A stretch of DNA of 37,933 nt from Micromonospora deserti (GCF_003236335.1 NZ_POUB01000031.1:1-37933), one strand, 5' to 3'; numbered from the stretch's first letter, positions 1 to 8,627 are shown. Notes: generated by a model from the sequence alone, not told the origin. Numbers and translations: made by a program.

Positions 1-95
1 GGGCGGCACGGGCCGATCCTCGGGACATGGGGGAACGTCGTCACGGCCAGGGGTGGCCGAGCCCATCGTAGGAGTATCCGCCGGCCGGGTGAAGG

Positions 96-485
96 TCAGT
101 CGAGGACGCGGTGCCCGGCCCGCTCCAGCGCGGCGGTCGCCTCGCCGAGGCGGACCGCGGGGACCAGCAGGTAGTCGGTGTCGTACGTGGAGAAGGCCAC
201 CGCGCTGACCCGGGCCTCGGCGAGCGGCTCGACGAGGGCGGCCAGGGTGCCGGTGACGGCGAGGTCGAGCGGCCCGGCCACCCGCAGGCAGCGCCAGGCG
301 GTCTCCGTGGCGGCCTGCTCAGGGGCGCGGTGGGCGGGGCAGATCACCGAGATCCCGTCGGCGGTCCAGCTCACCGTGACGACGTCGCCGTCGCTCAGCC
401 CGCCCGACATCCCGGGCGGCAGGGTGGAGCCGGCGGCCAACCGGCACACGGCGTACTCCCCTGGCAGCAGAGCGATATCGAGCAT
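96..485 (-). CDS. ACT domain-containing protein
   Basis: 129-residue cytosolic protein that looks like a stand-alone pair of small ACT-type ligand-binding domains (ACT_7/CASTOR-like group). The N-terminal half contains LPGEYAVCRL and VSWTADGISVICP, and the C-terminal half ends with the typical second-domain pattern VSAVAFSTYDTDYLLVPAVR. No catalytic domain is attached, so a small-molecule sensing role is inferred rather than shown. The ATG at 485 is preceded by AAGGTG at normal spacing. The neighbouring PAS gene lies upstream on the same strand with a hairpin between them, so the two are probably separate units. The family call rests on overall pattern and length; the ligand cannot be read from sequence. 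Confidence 0.8.
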   Translation of the reverse strand: MLDIALLPGEYAVCRLAAGSTLPPGMSGGLSDGDVVTVSWTADGISVICPAHRAPEQAATETAWRCLRVAGPLDLAVTGTLAALVEPLAEARVSAVAFSTYDTDYLLVPAVRLGEATAALERAGHRVLD

Positions 486-523
486 GAGGGCACCTTACGG
501 CCTGGGTGAGGGCCGGCCCCAGC

Positions 524-541
524 TTCGCCGCGTGCGGCGAA
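524..541 (-). terminator. Hairpin terminator after the PAS gene
   Basis: An 18-base perfect inverted repeat (TTCGCCGC, two central bases, GCGGCGAA) lies about 20 bases downstream of the stop of the minus-strand PAS gene. There is no U-tract, as is usual in high-GC actinobacteria. Confidence 0.45.
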
Positions 542-560
542 CGCCACATGCCGTCGCAGG

Positions 561-1004
561 TCAGACCTCGGAGAAGAAGGTGAGCGAGCCAGCGACCGCC
601 CCGTCGGTGAGCACCGGGGTGGAGATCGCGTCCACGGTCGCGTCCGCCGACGCCCCCTGAACGCGGAGCAACCCTCGGGCGAGCCGCCCGGAGGAGAGGG
701 CCAGCAGCGGTGGGATCTTGTCCGGCTCGGTCAGCTCGCCCCGGTTGGCGGTGAAGTCGAGCAGCCGCAGCCCGCCGTCGAGCAGCGGCAGCCCGATCAC
801 GTCCTCCGGGGCGCCGAGGCAGAGCAGCTCGCACCCGGAGGCGGAGACGGCCACCACCCTGGTGTCGGCGTCGATCAGCAGGCACGGCTCGTCTGCCCGG
901 GAGACGGTGCAGGACCACTGCCCGAAGTTGTCGAACTCGTGCTCTGTCGATGTCCCTGCGGCCGGCATGAACACTTCCGAGAGCGAGAGTTCGACGTGCG
1001 CCAC
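561..1004 (-). CDS. PAS domain-containing protein
   Basis: About 147 residues carrying a single PAS-like sensor fold: the stretch PCLLIDADTRVVAVSASGC matches the beginning of a PAS core, and TVDAISTPVL followed by GSLTFFSEV matches its end strands. There is no kinase, cyclase or DNA-binding domain, so it probably acts as a soluble sensor or partner protein. I chose the GTG at 1004 because AGGAGG sits four bases upstream of it. An in-frame ATG at 1037 would add eleven residues but would place this ribosome-binding site inside the gene. Bound cofactor and partner are unknown. Confidence 0.75.
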   Translation of the reverse strand: MAHVELSLSEVFMPAAGTSTEHEFDNFGQWSCTVSRADEPCLLIDADTRVVAVSASGCELLCLGAPEDVIGLPLLDGGLRLLDFTANRGELTEPDKIPPLLALSSGRLARGLLRVQGASADATVDAISTPVLTDGAVAGSLTFFSEV

Positions 1005-1178
1005 CGAGCCTCCTATATACACCGACGGACCGTCCACGCTAGCCGGTCATCAGCCCTGTCGCCGAACGCGCTGGAGTCACCGGGCCGCCGGTGGTGGTGG
1101 ATGCCCTGACCGGGCGGCAGGCGACGGCGCGACGACGGCTGCCGACCGGCCCCGGGGCGCGTGGCGTCGTCGGTGACG

Positions 1179-1919
1179 TTACCGCCGGTTGGCCGGCTTG
1201 TCAGCGGCCGTTCGGTCGTCGTCGTACCACCGGTAGTCGGCCGCCGCGCGGTAGCCGCCGTTCAGCCAGGTGCCCGGGTGCTGTGCGACCCGGGAGAGCT
1301 TGTCGGCGGTGGCCGGGCTGATCCGGTTGCCGCCCGCGACGAGCAGCCGGTCCAGCTCGCGGTGGGTCGCCATGAGGCAGTCCTTCGGGAGGCCGTAGAC
1401 GCTGATGACGCCGGAGCCGACGAAGGTCAGCACCGGTGTCACCGGGATCGGCAGCCCCACCGCGTCGGAGAGCGCCTTGCTCGCGCGCTTGGCGTCGCGG
1501 CGGGCCTCGGCCACATAGGGCGGTCGCTTGCCGTTGATCTGGACCACGTCACCGGCCACCAGCACCCGGGCCCGCCCGTGGTCGGCGATGGTGACCGCGA
1601 AGAGCCCGCTCGGCCCGATGGCGAGGAAGCCGGCGCGGTCGTCCTGGCCGTGGTGGAGCAGGGCGTCGGCGACGTCCGTCCGGGGCCACTCGATGACGTG
1701 CCACGCGGGCCCGAGGTGGTCGAGCTGGCCGAGCGCCCGTGCGCCGGCCGCCTCCAGCCGCCGGGCACCCCGCTCGGCCCGCCGGCGACGGGCCCACTCC
1801 AACGGGGACGGACGGGCTGGTGTGAGGACCCCGGGCGACTCGACCCGGGGGTGCGGCACCGCCACGGGTGGCAGTGCCCGGGCGGACGGTACGGCTCGAC
1901 GAGCGGGAAAGACAGTCAT
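1179..1919 (-). CDS. NERD-like (nuclease-related domain) hypothetical protein
   Basis: About 246 residues. The central part (AWHVIEWPRTDVADALLHHG, then GFLAIGPSGLFAVTIADHGR and VLVAGDVVQINGKRP) resembles the NERD nuclease-related fold, which is distantly related to restriction-endonuclease-like proteins, and contains the usual Gly-Pro-Ser-Gly-(L/V)-Phe turn. The N-terminus is proline- and arginine-rich and probably disordered. No transmembrane segment is seen. The ATG at 1919 is preceded by GGAGG at five bases; an in-frame ATG at 1934 lacks this. It is divergent from arcA, with about 160 bases between the two starts. Whether it is an active nuclease is unknown. Confidence 0.65.
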   Translation of the reverse strand: MTVFPARRAVPSARALPPVAVPHPRVESPGVLTPARPSPLEWARRRRAERGARRLEAAGARALGQLDHLGPAWHVIEWPRTDVADALLHHGQDDRAGFLAIGPSGLFAVTIADHGRARVLVAGDVVQINGKRPPYVAEARRDAKRASKALSDAVGLPIPVTPVLTFVGSGVISVYGLPKDCLMATHRELDRLLVAGGNRISPATADKLSRVAQHPGTWLNGGYRAAADYRWYDDDRTAADKPANRR

Positions 1920-2014
1920 CGCGACCTCCGGCAAAAGGTCCCTCGAAGTTATGTCCTCACTACCCTACGTTGCCAGTCCCCCGGGTCGGCAAGTTGGAGC
2001 GCCGGAGTGAGTGC

Positions 2015-2035
2015 GGATGAATGCCATATTCATCC
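2015..2035. promoter_or_regulatory. ArgR-like palindrome upstream of arcA
   Basis: A perfect 8-base inverted repeat, GGATGAAT and ATTCATCC separated by five bases, centred 58 bases before the arcA GTG. Its core TGAAT-N5-ATTCA resembles the ARG box bound by ArgR repressors/activators, whose usual core is TGAAT-N4-ATTCA, but the spacer here is one base longer. The placement upstream of an arginine-degrading enzyme makes arginine-responsive control plausible; binding is an inference. Confidence 0.45.
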
Positions 2036-2070
2036 ACAGATGTTTTCCCGGATGCCGCCAAACCCTGTCC

Positions 2071-2082
2071 TACGCTGCGAGG
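2071..2082 (+). promoter_or_regulatory. -10 element, likely leaderless arcA transcript
   Basis: TACGCT at 2071-2076 fits the actinobacterial -10 TANNNT and ends six bases before the arcA GTG, where no Shine-Dalgarno sequence is seen. This spacing is typical of leaderless mRNAs. No good -35 is visible. Confidence 0.45.
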
Positions 2083-3321
2083 GTGACCCACTACGTGGAC
2101 AGCGAGGTCGGCCGGCTCGGTACGGTGCTGCTGCACCGCCCCGGTCCCGAACTCGCCCGGCTCACCCCCCGCAACAACGACTCGCTGCTCTTCGACGCCA
2201 TCCCCTGGGTGGGCCGCGCGCAGGAGGAGCACGACGCGTTCGCCGCCGCCCTGCGCGAGCGCGGGGTCGAGGTGCTCTATCTCTCCACCCTGCTGGCCGA
2301 GACGCTCGCCGTCGCCCAGGCGCGGGCCGAGCTGACCGAGCTGGTGCTGCGCTCGCCGCGGCTCGGCGACTCGTTGCGCGCCCGGGTCGCCGACCACCTG
2401 GCCTATCTCGACCCGGCCGCGCTCGCCGACGTGTTCATCGCCGGGCTGGCCCACGAGGAGCTGCGGATCAGCCGGGACCGGCCGGGCGGCTTGGTCTACA
2501 CCCTGATGGACCGGCACGACTTCGTCATCGACCCGCTGCCCAACCTGCTCTTCACCCGGGACTCCTCGGTCTGGGTCGGTGACCGGGTCGGGGTGACCAG
2601 CCTGGCCATGCCGGCCCGGCGGCGGGAGACCTCCCTGACCGACGCCATCTACCGCCACCACCCGCGCTTCGCCGGCACCGACTTCGTCTACCACCCTGAG
2701 CTGGAGCACCTGGAGGGCGGCGACGTGCTGCTCCTCGCACCCGGCGTGCTGGCGGTCGGGGTGGGCGAGCGGACCACCCCGGCCGGCGCCGAGCGCCTCG
2801 CCCGGCAGGTCTTCGCCGCCGGGCTGGCGCACACCATCCTGGTCGTGCCGATCGCCCAGGAACGGGCCACCATGCACCTGGACACGGTCTGCACGATGGT
2901 CGACGTCGACGCCGTACTGATGTACCCGAACATCGCCAGCACGTTGTCGGCGTACACCGTCATCGCCGGCGCGGACGGCGAGGACCCGCGGGTGGACGGC
3001 CCGGCGCCGTTCCTGCGGGCCGCGGCGGACGCGATGGACCTCGACCAGCTCCGGGTGATCGACACCGGCCTCGACCCGGTCACCGCCGAGCGGGAGCAGT
3101 GGGACGACGGCAACAACACCCTCGCCCTCGGGCCCCGGCTCTGCGTCGGCTACGAACGCAACACGGAGACCAATGCCCAGCTGGAGCGGGCCGGCATCGA
3201 GGTGATCCCGATCGCCGGCTCCGAGCTCGGTTCCGGCCGGGGCGGACCGCGCTGCATGTCCTGCCCGCTGGTCCGCGAGCCGCTGCGCCCCTCCGGCCCC
3301 GCGGCCGTCAGCGCAGGGTGA
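2083..3321 (+). CDS. arcA: Arginine deiminase
   Basis: About 412 residues, the normal length of the family. It hydrolyses L-arginine to citrulline and ammonia in the cytosol. All hallmark motifs are present: FTRDSSVW near the middle, [25 protein letters not shown] containing the catalytic histidine, and the C-terminal [10 protein letters not shown] with the nucleophilic cysteine at about residue 394. I start at GTG 2083, where the product begins [13 protein letters not shown] like family members; in-frame upstream codons from 2011 would add non-conserved residues. No ornithine carbamoyltransferase or carbamate kinase gene is adjacent, so the complete ADI energy pathway is not encoded here. 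The 3' end overlaps the convergent DUF5926 gene by 14 bases. Confidence 0.95.
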   Translation: MTHYVDSEVGRLGTVLLHRPGPELARLTPRNNDSLLFDAIPWVGRAQEEHDAFAAALRERGVEVLYLSTLLAETLAVAQARAELTELVLRSPRLGDSLRARVADHLAYLDPAALADVFIAGLAHEELRISRDRPGGLVYTLMDRHDFVIDPLPNLLFTRDSSVWVGDRVGVTSLAMPARRRETSLTDAIYRHHPRFAGTDFVYHPELEHLEGGDVLLLAPGVLAVGVGERTTPAGAERLARQVFAAGLAHTILVVPIAQERATMHLDTVCTMVDVDAVLMYPNIASTLSAYTVIAGADGEDPRVDGPAPFLRAAADAMDLDQLRVIDTGLDPVTAEREQWDDGNNTLALGPRLCVGYERNTETNAQLERAGIEVIPIAGSELGSGRGGPRCMSCPLVREPLRPSGPAAVSAG

Positions 3322-4192
3322 GCTGGCGGCCGAGCAGGCCGTGCCGGGCGCGGCGACCGGCCGCGTCCAGCGGGATGGGGCCGCCGAGCGCCTCGGCGTA
3401 CCGCTTGGCGAAGTCAGCGACCGGCTGCTCCCAGTCGGCCGCCGGAATCTCCTCGGGCAGGTCCCAGACCGGCACCAGCCGGCCGTGGGCCCGGAACATG
3501 CCGGCGAACCGGGTGTTCTCGCCGAGGGTCAGCGTGCCGGCGGCGCTCAGCCGGGCCAGCGCGTCGAGCGCCGCGTCCTCGTCGTCGGGCAGTACCCAGC
3601 GCACATGCGCCTTCTCCGGCACCTGGCACCAGTAGGCGGACCGCGCGGCGGCGAGCCGCACGGTCGGGTAGATGGCGGCGTTGGCCCGCTCCAGGGACGC
3701 CTGCACGGTGGGGTCGTCGCCGGCCCCCGGGTCGAGCCAGAACTCGAACCCGTCGTGCATGGTGATCTCCAGCGGGCCGTCGGCCAGCACGTCCTGCAGC
3801 CGGGGGCCGGGGCCGGGCAGCGGCGGGACCGCGACCGGGCGGCCCGGCTCGGCCCGCAGCGCGCAGAGCAGCGCCTCAGCCAGGTCGCGCGACACGTCAC
3901 CGGACTGCAGGTGACGCTGCAGACCGATGAAGATCCGGCCGTCCGGCTTGGTCATCGCCGGGGTGGCCATGGGCAGCACCGTGGCCAGGGTGATCTCCCG
4001 TTCGCCGAACTCCGCCACCAGCGCGGGGGAGAGCCGCAGCGGAGCGGACGCGGCCGGCACCAGCTCGCGCAGGGCGATCCACTCCGGCTCGTCGGTCAGA
4101 CCCTCGAACGGGCGGGGCACGAAAATGTCCCGCACCTTCTCCCGCTTCGGGGTGGCTTCGGCGGCCCGCTGGCTCTTTCGACGCTTGCTCAC
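3308..4192 (-). CDS. DUF5926 family protein
   Basis: 294 residues, matching by overall pattern the actinobacterial DUF5926 family of unknown function. The N-terminus is basic and probably disordered ([17 protein letters not shown]), followed by a conserved [19 protein letters not shown] segment and a long alpha/beta body ending with the family-like pattern [14 protein letters not shown]. No membrane segment or catalytic motif is recognisable. The start is GTG 4192; TAGGCT lies eight bases upstream and there is no ribosome-binding site, suggesting a leaderless message. The stop codon lies inside the end of convergent arcA, so the two transcripts must overlap at least slightly. Confidence 0.75.
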   Translation of the reverse strand: MSKRRKSQRAAEATPKREKVRDIFVPRPFEGLTDEPEWIALRELVPAASAPLRLSPALVAEFGEREITLATVLPMATPAMTKPDGRIFIGLQRHLQSGDVSRDLAEALLCALRAEPGRPVAVPPLPGPGPRLQDVLADGPLEITMHDGFEFWLDPGAGDDPTVQASLERANAAIYPTVRLAAARSAYWCQVPEKAHVRWVLPDDEDAALDALARLSAAGTLTLGENTRFAGMFRAHGRLVPVWDLPEEIPAADWEQPVADFAKRYAEALGGPIPLDAAGRRARHGLLGRQLTLR

Positions 4193-4253
4193 GGCGAGAC
4201 AGCCTAGAGGCCGGACCGGAGCGGCGTGGGGAGGACCCGCCTTCGGTGGCCGT

Positions 4254-4697
4254 TCAGCCGGCCGTGACGAGGCTCGGCGACGGGGCCGGGTCGAACTCGG
4301 CCCACACGCTCTGCCCCAGGCCGTCCCGTTCGACGCCCCAGCGGCTGGCCAGGCCGGCGACGATGTGCAGGCCCCGGCCGTCGGTCGCGTCCGGGGCGGC
4401 TACCCGGATCCGCGGCCCCGCCGCCGCGCCGCCGTCGGTCACCCGGAGCTGCACCAGCTGGCCGTCGGCCGACGGCCGCAGCCGCCAGGCCACCCGGACT
4501 ACCCCGCCGGGCAGCGGGTCGGCGTGCCGGACGGCGTTGCCGACCAGCTCGGCCAAAACCGCCACCAGATCCGCCAGCAGGGCCGGGGGTACGACCTCGG
4601 CCAGCTCGTCGGCGAGCCTGCGCCGGGCCAGCCGCGCCCCGGTGGCGTGGTGCGGCACGACCACGCACCACGCCCGTTCGACAGCTCTCGTCGACAC
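4254..4697 (-). CDS. Small HATPase (RsbW/anti-sigma-kinase-like)
   Basis: About 147 residues consisting of one GHKL ATPase domain of the HATPase_c_2 type, like anti-sigma factor serine kinases. The N box reads ELVGNAVRHADP and the later glycine box DATDGRGLHIVAGLASRWG. There is no phosphoacceptor histidine domain. In streptomycetes, proteins of this size are often orphan regulators that may phosphorylate anti-anti-sigma partners, but no such partner is adjacent. I chose GTG 4697, preceded by AAGGGG at five bases; longer in-frame starts up to 4871 run back into the 3' end of the histidine kinase gene. It lies just downstream of that kinase, 34 bases from its stop. Confidence 0.8.
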   Translation of the reverse strand: MSTRAVERAWCVVVPHHATGARLARRRLADELAEVVPPALLADLVAVLAELVGNAVRHADPLPGGVVRVAWRLRPSADGQLVQLRVTDGGAAAGPRIRVAAPDATDGRGLHIVAGLASRWGVERDGLGQSVWAEFDPAPSPSLVTAG

Positions 4698-4731
4698 CTT
4701 CGCCCCTTCACGCCCCCGTGGCCGCCGCCGG

Positions 4732-6186
4732 TCAACCGCGGCGCAGCCGCACCTCTGCGACCGTACCGCCACCGGCCCTCGGACGGAGGGATACCCATCC
4801 ATTCTGCCGTTCAACGATCCGGCGGACGAGATAGAGGCCGAGCCCGGCCCCCGGGTAGCGCCGGCGGTCACCGGACTCCCCCTGCCAGAACCGGTCGAAC
4901 GCCCGCTCGACGTGCTCCGGCCGGATGCCGATGCCCCGGTCGCTGACCCGGAAGGAGACGGTCTGCCCGTCGGCGGTCGCGGTGATCTCGATGGGCGAGC
5001 CGGGCGGCGAGTACTTGCCGGCGTTCGTGCTCAGTTCGGTCAGCACGGTGGCCAGGCTCGGCCGGTGACCGAGCGCCTTGGGCAGGTCGGCCGGCAGGTG
5101 GATCAGGATCCGGTGCCGCAACTCGGCCGGCAGGTCGGCCGCGGCGGCCCGCAGCGCGTCGCCGAGGTCGTACGGGGCGGGCGGGTCGTCCCCCGGCCCC
5201 GCCTCGGCGGCGGAGGAGAGCAGCCGGTCGACCAGCCGGGCCAGCTCGTTGGCGCGCTGCCCGATCACCCGGGCGGCCTGCCGCCGGTCGGTCTCGGTCA
5301 GCGACTCCCAGTGGTCGGTCAGGGTGTCCGCGTACCCCTTGATCACGGTGACCGGGGTGCGGAGCTCGTGGCTGGTCACCGCGACGAAGAGGTCCCGGTC
5401 GTGGTCACGGCGCTGCTGGTCGGTGATGTCGCGGAAGGTGACCACCCGCAGGACGCCGGGTCCGGGCAGCTCGCCGGAGGTGATCCGCAGCCAGCGACCG
5501 TCCGGCAGCCGGTGGTCGAGCACCTGGCCGGGCGGGGGCAGTGGGAAGGGCAGCGGCTGGTTGAGCGCCTGCCCGGCGGGACGGCCGGTGACCTGCGCGG
5601 CGGCCGGGTTCCAGAGTCGGACGTAACTCTCCCGGTCGACCACGGCCAGCCCGTCGGCGAGCGCCGCCACCACCGGACCGTCGCCGTGCACCGGCAGGCC
5701 GGTCTGGTCGCCGTACATGTGGGCGATGCAGGAGGCGAGGTAGCCGAGCACCCCGTGCTGCTCCGCGCCCGGCTCCTCGTCGCCGTGGTAGAGCGCGTGC
5801 AGGCTGCCGACGATCAGCCCGCCGATCTCCGCCCGGGCGACCACCACCCGGAGCAGGCCGCGTTCGGCAAGCTCGCCGGCGAGCTTGCCGGTGACGTGGT
5901 CCAGCCTGGCCTGATGCACCCGGGGGCCGGCGAGCAGGCAGCCGGTGGCCTGGTTGTCGAGGGGCAGCGGGCGGCCGACGGTCCACTCGGCCGCGCCAGT
6001 CGCGGAGATCACCCGGCCGCCGCTCGGGGCGAACTCGACGAACGCCATGCCCGCCGCACCGAGCGCCGACTGGGCCACCCGGAGCAGCTGGGTCAGGACC
6101 GGAAGACCGCTGTCACCAGAGTTGATCATCTCGATCACCACGGTGTGGCCCGCGATGAGAGCGGGGTAGTCGGTGCGCTCCGGCAT
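4732..6186 (-). CDS. GAF-PAS sensor histidine kinase (orphan)
   Basis: 484 residues without transmembrane segments, so a cytosolic sensor kinase. Domains in order: a GAF-like region (about 20-160), a PAS domain (about 161-258, with GLAVVDRESYVRLWNPAAA), a HisKA dimerisation domain with the phospho-accepting His273 in TSHELRTPVTVIKGY, and a HATPase domain with N388 (ELSTNAGKYS), DRGIGI at 416 and GAGLGLYLVRRIVE at 446. All catalytic boxes look intact. No response regulator gene is adjacent, so the partner must be elsewhere. The ATG at 6186 is the only reasonable start; its GGGG is very close and a weak -10-like CACACT lies seven bases upstream. The small HATPase gene follows it closely. Confidence 0.92.
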   Translation of the reverse strand: MPERTDYPALIAGHTVVIEMINSGDSGLPVLTQLLRVAQSALGAAGMAFVEFAPSGGRVISATGAAEWTVGRPLPLDNQATGCLLAGPRVHQARLDHVTGKLAGELAERGLLRVVVARAEIGGLIVGSLHALYHGDEEPGAEQHGVLGYLASCIAHMYGDQTGLPVHGDGPVVAALADGLAVVDRESYVRLWNPAAAQVTGRPAGQALNQPLPFPLPPPGQVLDHRLPDGRWLRITSGELPGPGVLRVVTFRDITDQQRRDHDRDLFVAVTSHELRTPVTVIKGYADTLTDHWESLTETDRRQAARVIGQRANELARLVDRLLSSAAEAGPGDDPPAPYDLGDALRAAAADLPAELRHRILIHLPADLPKALGHRPSLATVLTELSTNAGKYSPPGSPIEITATADGQTVSFRVSDRGIGIRPEHVERAFDRFWQGESGDRRRYPGAGLGLYLVRRIVERQNGWVSLRPRAGGGTVAEVRLRRG

Positions 6187-6305
6187 GTCCCCGAGTGTGC
6201 CCCGCCGGTCGGATTCCGGACACCCCCGGCCGGCCGACTCCCGGGCCATGGGAGGGCGGCCGGGGCCACCCGTCGCCCCCACCCGGTGGTGCCGGTGGTG
6301 GGCGG

Positions 6306-7097
6306 TCAGCGGCCCAGGCGGGCCAGTGCCTGCGCCGGCCGGTCGGTGATGATCCCGTCCGCCCCGGTGGCCAGGACGAGCTCCAGGTCGGCCGGCTCGT
6401 TGACGGTCCAGACGTACACCTGGCTGCCGGCCGCGCGCAGCGCCGGCACCAGCTGGGGACGGGCCCGGACCAGGCCGATGCCGGGCCCGGCGATCCGGGT
6501 GCCGAACGGCAGCCGGCCGAGCCGCAGCCAGCGCGGCAGGACCTCCAGCAGCAGCACGGTGGGCAGCGCGGGCGCCAGGTCGCGGATCCGCCGGACGGCC
6601 AGCGGCGAGAAGGACATGACGGTGACCCGGACCGGGTCGTCCGGTGCTGGTTCGGTCAGGCCGTACCGGCGCAGCAGGGCGACCAGCTGGCGCTCCACGT
6701 TCCCGCCGTACCGGGAGGGGTGCTTGGTCTCCACCAGCAGCCGGACTGGTCGACCGGCGGCCAGCACGGCGTCGAGCAGCCGCTGGAGGGTGAGCAGTCG
6801 GGTGTGCGATTCGTCGAGCACCTCGTCGCCGTCGGCCGGTACGCAGCCCGGGTGCCAGGACCCGAAGTCCAGCGTCTCCAGCTCGGCGAGGGTACGCGCG
6901 CTGACCAGGCCGCGACCGTTGCTGGTCCGGTCGAGCCGGCGGTCGTGCACGCAGACCAGATGCCCGTCCCGGGTCAGCCGCACGTCGCACTCCAGCCCGT
7001 CAGCGCCCTCGTCGAGGGCGCGCAGGTAGGCGGCGAGGGTGTGTTCCGGGAGGTCGTACGAGGAGCCGCGGTGCGCGAAGACCAGGGGGTCGCCCAT
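6306..7097 (-). CDS. Glycerophosphodiester phosphodiesterase
   Basis: 263 residues forming a GDPD TIM barrel. It would hydrolyse deacylated phospholipid head groups (glycerophosphodiesters) to glycerol-3-phosphate and an alcohol. Family motifs are clear: FAHRGSSYDLPEHT at the N-terminus, GLECDVRLTRDGHLVCVHD with the metal-binding Glu and Asp and the second catalytic His, and the closing VYVWTVNE and GADGIITDRP. No signal peptide is seen, so the enzyme should be cytosolic. The ATG at 7097 has AGGACGG just upstream, and the rhodanese gene ends eight bases before it, so the two are likely co-transcribed. Confidence 0.93.
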   Translation of the reverse strand: MGDPLVFAHRGSSYDLPEHTLAAYLRALDEGADGLECDVRLTRDGHLVCVHDRRLDRTSNGRGLVSARTLAELETLDFGSWHPGCVPADGDEVLDESHTRLLTLQRLLDAVLAAGRPVRLLVETKHPSRYGGNVERQLVALLRRYGLTEPAPDDPVRVTVMSFSPLAVRRIRDLAPALPTVLLLEVLPRWLRLGRLPFGTRIAGPGIGLVRARPQLVPALRAAGSQVYVWTVNEPADLELVLATGADGIITDRPAQALARLGR

Positions 7098-7105
7098 GCG
7101 CCGTC

Positions 7106-7450
7106 CTAGAGGACCCGGCCCGGCTGCCCGTCCCCGCCGACCACCGGTCGCCCGGCGGCGGCCCATTCGCCCATCCCGCCCTCGACGTTGCGTACCTGCT
7201 CCCAGCCGTTGCGCACGAGGTAGGCGACGACCTGCGCGGATCGGCCGCCGGAGCGGCAGATGACCGCCACGTCGCGGTCGGTGGGCACCTCGGCCAGCCG
7301 CGACGGCAGCTCCATCATCGGCAGGTGGTGGGCGCCGGGGGCGTGGCCGGCGGCCCACTCGTCGTCCTCCCGGACGTCGAGCAGGTAGGTGTCGTCGGCG
7401 ATCTCGGGCACGGTCACGGTGGGAACCTGGGGTCCGAACACGGGTACCAA
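7106..7450 (-). CDS. Rhodanese-like sulfurtransferase domain protein
   Basis: 114 residues, a single-domain rhodanese. The active-site loop reads VICRSGGRSAQV, with the cysteine that carries persulfide sulfur, and the conserved LLDVREDDEWAAGHAPGA element precedes it. These proteins pass sulfur or act on thiol substrates in the cytosol; the physiological acceptor cannot be told. The start appears to be TTG at 7450, because GAGGA lies seven bases upstream; GTG at 7441 is an alternative. It is the first gene of a probable two-gene unit with the phosphodiesterase. Confidence 0.9.
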   Translation of the reverse strand: MVPVFGPQVPTVTVPEIADDTYLLDVREDDEWAAGHAPGAHHLPMMELPSRLAEVPTDRDVAVICRSGGRSAQVVAYLVRNGWEQVRNVEGGMGEWAAAGRPVVGGDGQPGRVL

Positions 7451-7498
7451 GCCTAGATCCTCGCCGGGGCGGACGCCGCCGGGCCTGGCGCGGGGGTG

Positions 7499-8542
7499 TC
7501 ACAACCGGGTGACCCAGCGGGGGTTGGCCCGGGCCCACTCCGGCACCCGGGTGCCGCGAACCGCCTCGAACAGCCCGTTTCCGCCGTTGTCGAGGACCAC
7601 GTACGACACCTGGTCGATGGTCTGCGGGTGGGACGGGACCTGCACGCCGCGCAGGGCGTCGGCCGGCAGGTCGTGCAACGCGAGCAGCAGGTCCTCCAGG
7701 GGTACGCCGTTGGTGTCCACGGTCAGCGAGCCACCCACCGCCCGGATGACCTGGTCGAGCTTGACCGGGTTGGTGCGCAGCCGGGTCTCGCCCGCGCGTT
7801 CCAGCATCGCCCGGAGCAGCTGCTGCTGGTGGGTCTGCCGGTCGTAGTCGCCGCCCGGCAGGTCGTAGCGCTGCCGGACGTAGTCCAGGGCCTGGCCGCC
7901 GTCCATCTGCTGGCAGCCGGGGTGGAAGACCCGGCCGGTGTGGATCGAGCGGACCTCGGTGTCGACGCACATCCGGACCCCGCCGAGCAGGTCGATGACC
8001 TTGCGGAAGCCGGAGAAGTCGATCAGGGCCGCGCCGTCGAACCGGATCCCGGTCAGCCGGGCCAGGGTGGCCGACAGCAGCCGGGTGCCCGCCAGGCCAC
8101 CGCCGCCGTGCTCGTACGCAGCGTTGATCTTGTCCGGTCCGCCGCCGAAGCCGTTGCCCGCCGGGATGGCGACCAGCAGGTCGCGGGGGACGGAGACCAG
8201 GTACGCCTCCCGGCCGCCGGCTGGGACGTGCACGATGAGGATGGTGTCCGACCGCTTGCCCACGGCGCTGCCGCTCTGCCACCGGTCGGTACCGACCAGC
8301 AGGTAGTTCAGCGACCCGTCGAGATCGGTCCGCTCGCGCCGCGCGGTCGGGTCGAGCAGTTGCTCCTTGACCACCGAGCGGTCGTACCGGTCGCCGAGCG
8401 TCCGGAGGCCGATCACCGCGAGCCCGGCCAGCAGCACCAGGGCCAGCCCGAGGCCGAGCAGGAGGCGCGGCCACCGGGTGCGACGGGCGGCCCGGGTGTC
8501 CGCCCCGGTCCGCCCGTGTCCGTTCCGTCCGGATCTGGACGT
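7499..8542 (-). CDS. LytR-CpsA-Psr (LCP) family protein, unusual start
   Basis: LCP protein anchored by one N-terminal membrane helix. Such enzymes transfer undecaprenyl-linked glycopolymers (teichoic acid, arabinogalactan or capsule) to peptidoglycan outside the membrane. Visible motifs: LNYLLVGTDRW, RSDTILIVHVPAG, YLVSVPRDLLVAIP, GGVRMCVDTEVRSIHT and DYVRQRYDLPGGDYDRQTHQQQ. The first ordinary start codon is GTG at 8437, but it falls inside the hydrophobic helix. Upstream the frame stays open to a stop at 8576 and encodes a sensible basic cytoplasmic tail (TRAARRTRWPR) and the first half of the helix. There is no ATG, GTG or TTG in that stretch. I place the start provisionally at ACG 8542, four bases after GGGGAGG; CTG at 8557 or a sequencing frameshift are alternatives. 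Confidence 0.85.
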   Translation of the reverse strand, partial: TSRSGRNGHGRTGADTRAARRTRWPRLLLGLGLALVLLAGLAVIGLRTLGDRYDRSVVKEQLLDPTARRERTDLDGSLNYLLVGTDRWQSGSAVGKRSDTILIVHVPAGGREAYLVSVPRDLLVAIPAGNGFGGGPDKINAAYEHGGGGLAGTRLLSATLARLTGIRFDGAALIDFSGFRKVIDLLGGVRMCVDTEVRSIHTGRVFHPGCQQMDGGQALDYVRQRYDLPGGDYDRQTHQQQLLRAMLERAGETRLRTNPVKLDQVIRAVGGSLTVDTNGVPLEDLLLALHDLPADALRGVQVPSHPQTIDQVSYVVLDNGGNGLFEAVRGTRVPEWARANPRWVTRL

Positions 8543-8627
8543 GGCGCCTCCCCACAGCCCGTACGTGAATCCTCCTCACGTCAGGCTACGAGCCGGGCCC
8601 TGCCCGGCAGGCCGGTTCCGCCGGATC

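Noticed and set aside
2011..2082. Upstream in-frame starts for arcA
   Set aside because: They add 24 residues not expected in arginine deiminases and would put the palindrome and -10 inside the coding region.
1161..2582. Long plus-strand open frame of about 470 codons
   Set aside because: It is antisense to the NERD-like gene and out of frame with arcA; composition is Arg/Gly/Ala/Pro-rich without domain patterns, as expected for shadow frames in high-GC DNA.
4246..7029. Plus-strand open frame of about 930 codons
   Set aside because: Opposite to three well-supported genes (small HATPase, histidine kinase, phosphodiesterase); no recognisable domain and low-complexity composition.
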